Source: Bacteroidales bacterium
GTDB taxonomy: Bacteria; Bacteroidota; Bacteroidia; Bacteroidales; P3
Assembly: GCA_031271725.1 (NCBI GenBank)
Contig: JAISVE010000010.1
Span: 1-7,798, forward strand
DNA length: 7,798 nt
Reading direction: 5' to 3'
Below, piece by piece: positions 1 through 6,311 of this stretch (its first letter is position 1; the number at the start of each line of letters is the position of its first letter). A program made the translations under genes and the position numbers. Under the pieces are notes generated by a model that was not told the DNA's origin, ran no database searches, and was given only the letters and a program-made list of their open reading frames with translations.

Positions 1-117
1 GCGTCAGCTTCCAAAACAAGTAGCGATGCTGTAAAAACAAAACGAGTACGCGTGTTTATTTTACCGGAGGCAAAAGCACGCAAAGTAGAACATTTAAAGA
101 ATACCGGCAATGAATAA
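1..117 (+). CDS. C-terminal end of an unidentified protein (partial)
   Basis: Frame 1 is open from the first base to a TAA at 115-117 and gives 38 residues, including the stretch RVRVFILPEAKARKVEHL. The composition is basic and mixed (K, R, V, E) and looks like a genuine protein tail rather than random AT-rich translation. The stop lies inside the next gene: that gene's ATG at 110-112 falls within this frame, giving an 8-base overlap (ATGAATAA). The overlap supports co-transcription and possibly translational coupling with the exported repeat protein downstream. I do not recognise the family from this fragment, and the real start and most of the protein lie outside the window. Confidence 0.6.
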   Translation, partial: ASASKTSSDAVKTKRVRVFILPEAKARKVEHLKNTGNE

Positions 118-1726
118 AATTTTAATTTATTTTACATTGTTTTTGTGCAGCATTTTTTTGTGCAACATTGCCGCAAATGCGCAATTATTCCCACCTGTGG
201 GAATGCAAGGCAGTGGCTCTGAAAACAGCCCTTGGCAGATAAAATCTGCCGAAGAGTTGCATTCATTGGCGTTGTATGTTAATACGAGTATGGAAAATGC
301 AAACAGCACGGAAGGCAAGCATTACCGTATTATGAATGATATTGATCTTACTGATTTTTTAAAGGGCAATAGTTTAGGCTGGTTGCCCATAGGGAAGTGT
401 GCGGGAGTTTTAGGAAATGTCCGTTATGCCTTTAAGGGCTATATGCATGGTGGTGGACATGTTATTTCAGGTTTGCGTATAAATAGAAGCATCCCTGATT
501 CAAATCATGCAAGGAATTTTTATATAGGACTGTTTGGAGTTATAGAAAATGCTACTATTGACAGTCTTGGAGTAGAAGTGGCAGCCGGTGATAGCGTCAA
601 GGGTGATAATTATATCGGCATTTTGGTTGGATATTCATATTGGAATAGTTATATAAATCAATGTTACACCAAAGGTAAGGTAGTAGGACAGTTGCATGTG
701 GGAGGTTTGGCCGGCTGGTTTGCCGGAGGCAGCATTGAAAACTGCTATGCAGATGCGGAAGTACACAGTTCAAGCAGATTTGTGGGTGGATTGTTGGGAC
801 AATTATATTATGGCGGCAGTGTTCGGTATTGTTACGCCATTAATAATGTTACAGGACATAGGAGAGTTGGAGGATTGATAGGTTTCGTACATCATTCTTC
901 TGCAAAGGTTACGGATTGTTTTGTTGCCGGAGGCTTAATTTCAGGCACGGGCAGTAAAATATTGGGAGAAAGTAATGCCGACAGTTTGGAATTTAACCAT
1001 TGTTATGCAGGAAGTCATGTGATTATGGAGGGAGAAAGCGGAGTGTATGATGGCTCTCAAATTTCACATGAAGAATTGAAAACAGAAGACTTTTTTACTA
1101 ATATTGATAATTGGTCGGAAGATATTGCGCATTTTTCTAATGCGTGGGCTATTGTCGAAGGTCGTTTTCCCGTTTTGAGATGGCAGGGATTAGTTCCTGA
1201 TAAACCCGAACTTGTTCCGCCGACTATTACAACAAACTCATTGCCGAATGATACCATAAATAATGAATACTATGCAGTTTTAAGCGCAGAAGGCGATAGC
1301 GTTATTACGTGGAGTTTGGGAAACGGTATGTTGCCGGACGGATTAAGTTTGTTTGAAGACGGTATTATTTCAGGTGTTCCGACAGTTGCAGGTACTTATG
1401 TGTTTGCCGTAAGGGCGGACAATGATGCAGGCAGCGATACTGCACAATTTTCAATTACAATTATTCCGCTTTTAGGTGTAGATGTTGATGACAATGATTT
1501 TAATGAGATGTCACTCTTGGCATGGATACAAAACGGGATTTTAAATGTTAGCGGTTTGAGCGTTGGAAAAACCTGGTATGTTTATAGTGTTGTCGGAACA
1601 CTGGTATATAAAAATGTTGCGAGATCGGTTGTGGAAACGTGGAAAGGTATTTCATCTTTGCCGCAAGGCATCTATATAGTTAAATCGGGAAACAGGTGGG
1701 TAAAAGTTCCGAATCTCAAAAATTAA
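110..1726 (+). CDS. Exported GLUG-repeat / He_PIG surface protein with sorting-like C-terminus
   Basis: A 538-residue protein predicted to be secreted or surface-attached. Residues 1-24 form a signal peptide: K3, a hydrophobic core, then A-N-A before Q25. Residues 34-125 resemble the N-terminal part of many Bacteroidota GLUG proteins, with a G-S-G-S-E-N-S-P-W-Q-I opening, an N-D-I-D-L strand at 76-80, and W-L-P-I-G followed by F-K-G-Y-M-H-G-G-G-H. GLUG motifs follow at 169 (IGILVG), 197 (VGGLAG), 225 (VGGLLG) and 253 (VGGLIG), exactly 28 residues apart, with a looser copy at 139; a beta-solenoid is likely. Residues about 370-452 form a cadherin-like He_PIG domain (P-P-T-I-T-T...L-P-D-G-L...G-V-P-T-V-A-G-T-Y). 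Residues 468-538 resemble a type IX secretion C-terminal domain (V-V-G-T-L-V-Y...L-P-Q-G-I-Y-I-V...V-K-V), although the usual N-P turn is missing. There is no catalytic motif, so adhesion or a structural role is inference. The start is set by the signal peptide; no Shine-Dalgarno sequence is apparent. Confidence 0.88.
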   Translation: MNKILIYFTLFLCSIFLCNIAANAQLFPPVGMQGSGSENSPWQIKSAEELHSLALYVNTSMENANSTEGKHYRIMNDIDLTDFLKGNSLGWLPIGKCAGVLGNVRYAFKGYMHGGGHVISGLRINRSIPDSNHARNFYIGLFGVIENATIDSLGVEVAAGDSVKGDNYIGILVGYSYWNSYINQCYTKGKVVGQLHVGGLAGWFAGGSIENCYADAEVHSSSRFVGGLLGQLYYGGSVRYCYAINNVTGHRRVGGLIGFVHHSSAKVTDCFVAGGLISGTGSKILGESNADSLEFNHCYAGSHVIMEGESGVYDGSQISHEELKTEDFFTNIDNWSEDIAHFSNAWAIVEGRFPVLRWQGLVPDKPELVPPTITTNSLPNDTINNEYYAVLSAEGDSVITWSLGNGMLPDGLSLFEDGIISGVPTVAGTYVFAVRADNDAGSDTAQFSITIIPLLGVDVDDNDFNEMSLLAWIQNGILNVSGLSVGKTWYVYSVVGTLVYKNVARSVVETWKGISSLPQGIYIVKSGNRWVKVPNLKN

Positions 1727-2654
1727 AATAGACAGGCAGGTGGTCGCTGTATCCTCCAAGGTAGCGAGGACCATTGTAAGTGCGAAATACTTTTTGTCCC
1801 ATATAGTTTTTATCGGGTATTAGCAAAAATGGACGGTCAAAGATATATGCTTTATTGGGGAGAAAATTTTTTGTAATAATGATATGATCTATGATGCTCC
1901 ATTTCTCGCGATATTTATGTGAGCCCTGTTTGTTGACGTAAGGAAGCATAAGATTTGTGATAGGGGAATTCGGGTTGTTATAGTCATAGCCGATGCTTTC
2001 GTATAAAGGTTTCTCGTCAGGCTCGCCATTAAAATCCCCCATAGCAATAATTCGCGCATTATTATTTGTTGCAAGAATAGTGTCTATGCAGTGTCGCAAA
2101 GTGCGTCCTGCGTAATAACGTTTTATTTCGGTTTCAAGTGCACCGCCGAATTTTGATGGAAAATGGCAGATAAAAATATGCAGCGTATCGGTTGCTATTG
2201 CTTTTATATAAAGTATATCTCTGGTGTGTGGAACATTGTCAATAGAAATAGAGTGGGAACTTGCCACTTGTAAAAACTCAGGTCTGTAAAGAAAAGCAAC
2301 GTCAATTCCGCGTGGGTCGCTCCCCTCATGATGTATAAAGTCAAAATTCAAAAATCTTAGAGGAGTACCTTTGCATAAGTCCCTTAACACGCGGGAATTT
2401 TCAACCTCTGCAAGCCCAAGAGCAAACAGTGGTTTTTCCGCGTTTATTGCGGCGATAACTTTGTAAAGTGCAATACATTTAGCATCGTACTTTTTTCGCC
2501 CCCATGCCTTAATGCCAAAGGGAGTAAAATCGTCATCGTTTTTTGTGCTGTCGTTAATACAATCGAAAAAATTCTCAACATTCCAAAATGCTATACGTTG
2601 TGCTTGAACTGTGTTGAGTGTGATAAAAACAATAATTATAAATGCCGGTTTCAT
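1716..2654 (-). CDS. Secreted endonuclease/exonuclease/phosphatase (EEP) family protein
   Basis: A 312-residue member of the EEP (DNase I-like) fold, a family of metal-dependent phosphodiesterases acting on nucleic acids, phospholipids or phosphorylated small molecules. Expected active-site elements are visible in order: N25 in W-N-V-E-N-F-F-D, E83 in A-E-V-E-N, a conserved-looking R-G-I-D-V-A-F-L-Y-R-P segment at 115-125, H164 in H-F-P-S-K, D207 and N209 in M-G-D-F-N-G-E-P, D256-H257, and the terminal S303-D304-H305-L-P. All catalytic positions therefore seem intact. A signal peptide (residues 1-18, V-Q-A before Q19) without a lipobox cysteine predicts export to the periplasm or outside. The length is normal for a single-domain EEP protein. 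The substrate cannot be read from sequence: extracellular nuclease or phosphatase are both possible. Its 3' end overlaps the convergent repeat-protein gene by 11 bases. No clear promoter is seen upstream, only AT-rich DNA. Confidence 0.9.
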   Translation of the reverse strand: MKPAFIIIVFITLNTVQAQRIAFWNVENFFDCINDSTKNDDDFTPFGIKAWGRKKYDAKCIALYKVIAAINAEKPLFALGLAEVENSRVLRDLCKGTPLRFLNFDFIHHEGSDPRGIDVAFLYRPEFLQVASSHSISIDNVPHTRDILYIKAIATDTLHIFICHFPSKFGGALETEIKRYYAGRTLRHCIDTILATNNNARIIAMGDFNGEPDEKPLYESIGYDYNNPNSPITNLMLPYVNKQGSHKYREKWSIIDHIIITKNFLPNKAYIFDRPFLLIPDKNYMGQKVFRTYNGPRYLGGYSDHLPVYFNF

Positions 2655-2785
2655 AAGAATAAATTTTCTATATTGAACTTTCTCTCCTATATATATAACG
2701 AATTCAAAACCGAAAAAACAAAGAAAATATGTTTTTTAAGAAAAAAATGTTGTAAGTTTTATATAATCAATACTGACTGTTTCTT

Positions 2786-2801
2786 AAAATTTATAAATTT
2801 T
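2786..2801. promoter_or_regulatory. Perfect 16-bp AT palindrome upstream of the ABC operon promoter
   Basis: AAAATTTATAAATTTT is identical to its own reverse complement. It ends four bases before the proposed -33 element, about 41-56 bases ahead of the predicted transcription start. That position suits an operator for a dimeric regulator or an UP-like element. All-AT palindromes arise fairly often by chance in DNA this AT-rich, so the regulatory role is inference. Confidence 0.3.
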
Positions 2802-2804
2802 TTG

Positions 2805-2836
2805 TTTGTTTTTTTCTTGACATAATCGTATCTTCG
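2805..2836 (+). promoter_or_regulatory. Predicted Bacteroidota-type promoter for the ABC-sppA operon
   Basis: TTTG at 2805-2808 is followed, after exactly 20 bases, by TATCTTCG at 2829-2836. The known Bacteroidota primary sigma consensus is TTTG about 19-21 bases from TAnnTTTG, so the match is complete except for one base (C for T) in the -7 box. The predicted transcription start, about 5-8 bases past the -7 box, falls around 2841-2844, at the ATG of the ATPase gene. Confidence 0.6.
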
Positions 2837-2843
2837 CAAAGAT

Positions 2844-3662
2844 ATGATAAAGACAAATGACCTCTCTTTCAAGTACAGTAAAGGTGGCTCGCCGATATTT
2901 GACAATCTAAATATTGAGATAGGAAACGAGGTAAACAGCAATAGTAATATTTGCGGATTGCTTGGCGAAAATGGAGTAGGCAAAACCACTTTTTTACGTT
3001 TGTTATCAGGGCTTTTGTTTCCCAAGCAGGGTAAGATAGAAGTTAATGGATTTAACCCTCGCAATCGTAGTGCGGAATTTCTTTCACAGATATATTATTT
3101 TCCGGAAAACATAGAAAGTATTGAAAAAAATATTCAGAAGTATGCAGAAATGTATGCGCCTTTTTATCCTGATTTCAGTAGAGGAAATTTTGAATATTGC
3201 TTGTCGGAATTTGGTGTAAATCCTCACATGTCTGTGAATGCACTTTCACATGGCAACAGAAAAAAAGCGTTGTTGTCTTTTGCTTTGGCGTGCAACACTC
3301 CCGTACTTCTTTTAGATGAGCCGACTAACGGACTTGATATTCCGTCAAAGACTGTTTTCAGGCGGTTGCTTTTGGAGTTTGCCAATAATGCAGCTGGCAA
3401 AACAATTATAATATCAACTCATCAAGTAAGGGAGGTTGAAGATATTATTGACCCGATAATTATAATGGAATATAATCGTATTTTGCTGAATAATTCTGTG
3501 AAAGAAATAAAAGAAAAATTTTCAAACGGCGCGTTAAACAGTGCATTAAATGGCGCGTTAAGCAACAACGCCGTGCTTGAAAATGACAAACTGAATTTGG
3601 AAGCACTTTTTAATATGGCGATAGAAAATAAAGCCGTTTTTGAAAATACATTTTTGAAATAA
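2844..3662 (+). CDS. ABC transporter ATP-binding protein
   Basis: A 272-residue cytoplasmic ATPase subunit that would drive the membrane protein encoded next. Walker A is G41-E-N-G-V-G-K47-T48. The Q-loop region reads I-Y-Y-F-P-E88, with Glu where classical subunits have Gln; I recall a P-E at this point in other ABC-2 type exporters. The signature is a variant, L134-S-H-G-N138, followed by Walker B V-L-L-L-D158-E159-P, the D-loop N-G-L-D165 and the H-loop histidine H193 in I-S-T-H. The catalytic Glu E159 is present. The start is supported because residues 1-11 (MIKTNDLSFKY) form the usual first strand ending in the A-loop aromatic Y11. After the nucleotide-binding core comes a tail (about 226-272) with a short N-G-A-L/N-S-A-L repeat. 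Family length is normal. The substrate is unknown; ABC-2 pairs export drugs, peptides, lipids or polysaccharides. Confidence 0.93.
   Translation: MIKTNDLSFKYSKGGSPIFDNLNIEIGNEVNSNSNICGLLGENGVGKTTFLRLLSGLLFPKQGKIEVNGFNPRNRSAEFLSQIYYFPENIESIEKNIQKYAEMYAPFYPDFSRGNFEYCLSEFGVNPHMSVNALSHGNRKKALLSFALACNTPVLLLDEPTNGLDIPSKTVFRRLLLEFANNAAGKTIIISTHQVREVEDIIDPIIIMEYNRILLNNSVKEIKEKFSNGALNSALNGALSNNAVLENDKLNLEALFNMAIENKAVFENTFLK
3528..3563 (+). repeat. Three imperfect 12-bp tandem units in the ATPase C-terminal coding region
   Basis: Consecutive in-frame units are GGCGCGTTAAAC, AGTGCATTAAAT and GGCGCGTTAAGC; the first and third differ at one position. They encode G-A-L-N / S-A-L-N / G-A-L-S at about residues 229-240, after the H-loop and outside the catalytic core. 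The local GC content is higher than in the surrounding sequence. A slippage-type duplication within a flexible linker is the simplest explanation. Confidence 0.6.
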
Positions 3663-3683
3663 ATTTTCTTTGCAAGTATAGAA

Positions 3684-4439
3684 ATGAACAATCTCTTAAA
3701 ATTACTCCGCTTTGAATTATTACGCAATAAAAATGCCTATGTAATTCTTGCTTCTATTATCGGCGGAGCATACTTTATTCATTTTATTTGGATGAATTTT
3801 ATTGTACAGCAGGTTATTACGCAGGTTGTCGGAACATCGGAACCAAGTTTGCGATTTATTGATATTGGTCAGTACAGATTGCTTTTCGGCATACTTGTTT
3901 TTGTTGCACCTTTTATGATGTACAAACATCTTTTTAATTCCGTACAGGGCGTATCTTTAACAATGCTTCCCGCAAGCAGTGTTGAGAAGTTTGCTGTTAT
4001 GTTAATTCAATGCGTTGTGTTTGTTCCGGTGTTGTTGATTGCAGTTCCCACATTGTTAAACATAGTGGTTTGCATTATCGGCAATACTCCGTTAAATGCT
4101 GTATGGTTTTCGCTGAAAGAATTTTTTGCAAGTTATTTATCGCTTATGGTTTTTCAGGCAATAGCAATATGGGGAGTGCTTTTTTTCAAACAGAAAAAAC
4201 TTTGGAAAACTGTTTTAACAGTGCTTTGTACTAGTGTATTTTTATCAATAACGGCATCAATAATAACTTTTGTTTATTTTTCACAACAAGTGACAGTGGG
4301 GCAGGAAAAGCATGTTTCCGTGCAAATGGAAGGCTCTTCTGTTTTTGACATGTTGTTTAACGGATATATCATTGCGCCGTTAATTATTTTGGCGTTATAT
4401 GTTTGGGGATACTTTAAGATGCTTAGACAGCAGATGTAA
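3684..4439 (+). CDS. ABC-2 type transporter permease subunit
   Basis: A 251-residue, strongly hydrophobic inner-membrane protein. About six transmembrane helices can be picked out, near residues 19-41, 63-80, 104-132, 147-168, 175-199 and 223-244, with a basic N-terminal lead (K6, R9, R14, K16) that suits a cytoplasmic N-terminus. The segment M94-L-P-A-S-S-V-E-K-F103 between helices 2 and 3 resembles the LPAS-x-x-EKF element I associate with Bacteroidota ABC-2 permeases. It follows the ATPase gene after a 21-base gap, so the two subunits very likely form one transporter, probably two of each. A longer soluble loop at about 200-222 would face outward. There is no Shine-Dalgarno sequence. The cargo is not predictable; an exporter is more likely than an importer because no solute-binding protein is nearby. 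Confidence 0.85.
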   Translation: MNNLLKLLRFELLRNKNAYVILASIIGGAYFIHFIWMNFIVQQVITQVVGTSEPSLRFIDIGQYRLLFGILVFVAPFMMYKHLFNSVQGVSLTMLPASSVEKFAVMLIQCVVFVPVLLIAVPTLLNIVVCIIGNTPLNAVWFSLKEFFASYLSLMVFQAIAIWGVLFFKQKKLWKTVLTVLCTSVFLSITASIITFVYFSQQVTVGQEKHVSVQMEGSSVFDMLFNGYIIAPLIILALYVWGYFKMLRQQM

Positions 4440-4472
4440 GTAGTGAATTGTATAATTTAAAAAGATAATATT

Positions 4473-6245
4473 ATGAAAAAATTTTTTGGAAGAATGTTTG
4501 CATCGTTTTTTGGAATGGTGCTTTTCGCTTTGGTTTCAATCTTTGTGTTTATAGCGGTGATAGCCGGCAGTATGGCGTCATCCGAAAAGGTTGAAAAAGT
4601 AAAGGACGGATCAGTCCTTGAAATTAAACTCTCTCAACCGATAGTTGATAATTCGAATGAGGATATTATGGCAGGATTTAACTCTGCTTTAATGGGAAAT
4701 GCAACGGAAAAAAGTATTTCTCTCAAGAACGTGTTGGACGCAATATGCAAAGCAAAAAATGATGATAAGATAAAAGGTATCGTTATTGATGCAGGTATTG
4801 GTGCAAGTCAGGGAACAGCAACAATGCAGGAAGTGCGCGATGCCTTAAAATGCTTTAAAGATTCGTCAGGCAAATTTATTTATGCTTACGGTGAAGTGTA
4901 TTCGCAAACCGGATACTATCTTGCGAGTGTTGCCGATAAAATCTATATTCAAAATGAAGGTGCGGTAGAATTAAAAGGTATCTGGTTGCAGTTACAGTTT
5001 TTCAAAAAACTTATGGATAAAGTGGGCGTAGAAATGCAGATTATTCGTCACGGAAAATTCAAAAGTGCAGTAGAGCCCTTTATCAATGAAAAAATGAGTG
5101 ATGAAAATCGTGAACAATACACCTTACTTGCAAATTCAATGTGGCATGAAATAGTTTTGGGTATTGCAGAAGGCAGAAATCTTTCTCCTGAAAGAGTAAA
5201 TGAGATTGCAGACAGCCTGCTTTCATTCAACAAAAAAACTCTTGTTTGCAATAATATTGTAGATCAGTTTATGGAGCGTGATTATTTCAATGACACTGTA
5301 TTGAAAGACATGCACCTTGTTTCTATTGCAAAATATAACTCAGCCGTAAAAGAAGAAAAGAAAGAAAAAACAAAAGACCGTATTGCAGTTATTTATGCGC
5401 AGGGTGAAGTTGGAATGGGGAAAGGAAGTGTAGGCGAAATCGGAACGGAAAATATAAGTAATGCAATAAAAAAAGCAGCGAATAACAAGAATGTAAAAGC
5501 GATTGTTTTGAGGGTAAATTCTCCCGGCGGCAGCGTTCTTACATCTGATATTATTTACCGTGCCGTTCTTGAAGCAAAGGCAAAAAAGCCGGTTGTTGCT
5601 TCTTATGGCACTTATGCTGCAAGCGGTGGCTATTATATTTCCTGCGCAGCAAATAAAATTTATTCCGACCCAACAACTTTAACAGGCAGTATCGGTGTTT
5701 TCGGAATGATACCCAATGCTCAAAAACTTTTAACCGACAAAGTAGGTCTTACTTTTGATGAAGTTAAGACAAACGAAAATTCGGGTATGGGAAATATTAC
5801 TCGTCAATTGACCGATTACGAGAGAGGGACTTACCAACAAAGTATAGAAGATGTTTATTTTGGCTTTATATCTAAAGTTGCCGAAGGTCGCGGAAAAACG
5901 GTTGAATATATTGATTCAATTGGTCAGGGCAGAGTTTGGACAGGTGTTGATGCTTTGCGCATAGGTCTTGTTGACGAACTTGGCGGACTTAATGCAGCAA
6001 TTAAAGGTGCTGCGGAACTTGCTGAAATTACCGAATACCGCATTAGTGAATATCCCGAAAAGAAAGATCCGATGACACAGTTTATGGAACTTTTGGGGCA
6101 GTCGTCAGATGCACGTTTGCAGAAGGAACTTGCACGCACATTAGGTTTAGAGGGTGCTGCAATGTATAAGGCACTGCAACAAGTGCAGGAGACAGACGAG
6201 ATGCAAGTTTACGCGCGCATGCCTTTCGGAATTGTTGTAGAATAA
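4473..6245 (+). CDS. sppA: Signal peptide peptidase SppA, long (type I) form
   Basis: A 590-residue membrane-anchored serine protease of peptidase family S49 that cuts signal peptides left in the membrane after secretion. A single N-terminal transmembrane anchor (about 9-31) is followed by two tandem S49 domains, as in the roughly 618-residue E. coli enzyme. The catalytic Ser/Lys dyad is split between them: K197 in G-K-F-K-S-A-V-E-P-F of the first domain, matching E. coli Lys209, and S354 in N-S-P-G-G-S-V of the second, matching Ser409. Y-A-A-S-G-G-Y-Y-I follows, then the T-G-S-I-G-V-F-G strand. The C-terminal A-R-M-P-F-G-I-V-V-E is what I expect for Bacteroidota SppA. All key residues are present. 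It lies 33 bases after the permease gene and is probably in the same transcript. An in-frame TAA and a hairpin separate it from the next gene. Confidence 0.95.
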   Translation: MKKFFGRMFASFFGMVLFALVSIFVFIAVIAGSMASSEKVEKVKDGSVLEIKLSQPIVDNSNEDIMAGFNSALMGNATEKSISLKNVLDAICKAKNDDKIKGIVIDAGIGASQGTATMQEVRDALKCFKDSSGKFIYAYGEVYSQTGYYLASVADKIYIQNEGAVELKGIWLQLQFFKKLMDKVGVEMQIIRHGKFKSAVEPFINEKMSDENREQYTLLANSMWHEIVLGIAEGRNLSPERVNEIADSLLSFNKKTLVCNNIVDQFMERDYFNDTVLKDMHLVSIAKYNSAVKEEKKEKTKDRIAVIYAQGEVGMGKGSVGEIGTENISNAIKKAANNKNVKAIVLRVNSPGGSVLTSDIIYRAVLEAKAKKPVVASYGTYAASGGYYISCAANKIYSDPTTLTGSIGVFGMIPNAQKLLTDKVGLTFDEVKTNENSGMGNITRQLTDYERGTYQQSIEDVYFGFISKVAEGRGKTVEYIDSIGQGRVWTGVDALRIGLVDELGGLNAAIKGAAELAEITEYRISEYPEKKDPMTQFMELLGQSSDARLQKELARTLGLEGAAMYKALQQVQETDEMQVYARMPFGIVVE

Positions 6246-6265
6246 TTACTGCAAATCTTAAATAT

Positions 6266-6303
6266 AGCGGGGATGTGCTGTGCAGGCATATCCTCGCTTT
6301 TGT
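6266..6303 (+). terminator. Hairpin with T-run after sppA, probable intrinsic terminator
   Basis: Left arm 6266-6279 (AGCGGGGATGTGCT) pairs with right arm 6285-6298 over 14 positions with no mismatch (three G-U pairs), around a five-base loop GTGCA. TTTT runs from 6298 to 6301. The long stem and T-run fit a factor-independent terminator for the ABC-sppA unit, though the T-run is short. Its end is only 10 bases before the next ATG, so it may instead act as a leader hairpin on read-through transcripts. Confidence 0.7.
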
Positions 6304-6311
6304 ATAATAAT

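Noticed and set aside
2713..2737. Seven-base inverted repeat AAAAAAC...GTTTTTT with an 11-base loop
   Set aside because: Only A-T pairs plus one C-G; it is too weak for a terminator and expected by chance in this homopolymer-rich spacer.
2598..2825. Open frame on the + strand across the intergenic region
   Set aside because: It begins inside the 5' end of the nuclease-like gene on the opposite strand. Its translation is K/N/F/C-rich as expected from AT-rich spacer DNA, and no family pattern is seen.
3422..3727. Open frame on the - strand opposite the ATPase tail and permease start
   Set aside because: It mirrors two well-supported genes, and its Ser/Phe/Ile-rich low-complexity translation is typical of an antisense shadow.
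6246..6311. FMN riboswitch ahead of the riboflavin kinase gene
   Set aside because: The leader is only 66 bases and is occupied by one simple hairpin. An FMN riboswitch needs a multi-stem junction well over 100 bases long.
6273..6311. Alternative upstream start ATG at 6273 for the fusion gene
   Set aside because: It would add 13 residues (MCCAGISSLLYNN) not expected for the kinase fold and would place the start codon inside the hairpin stem.
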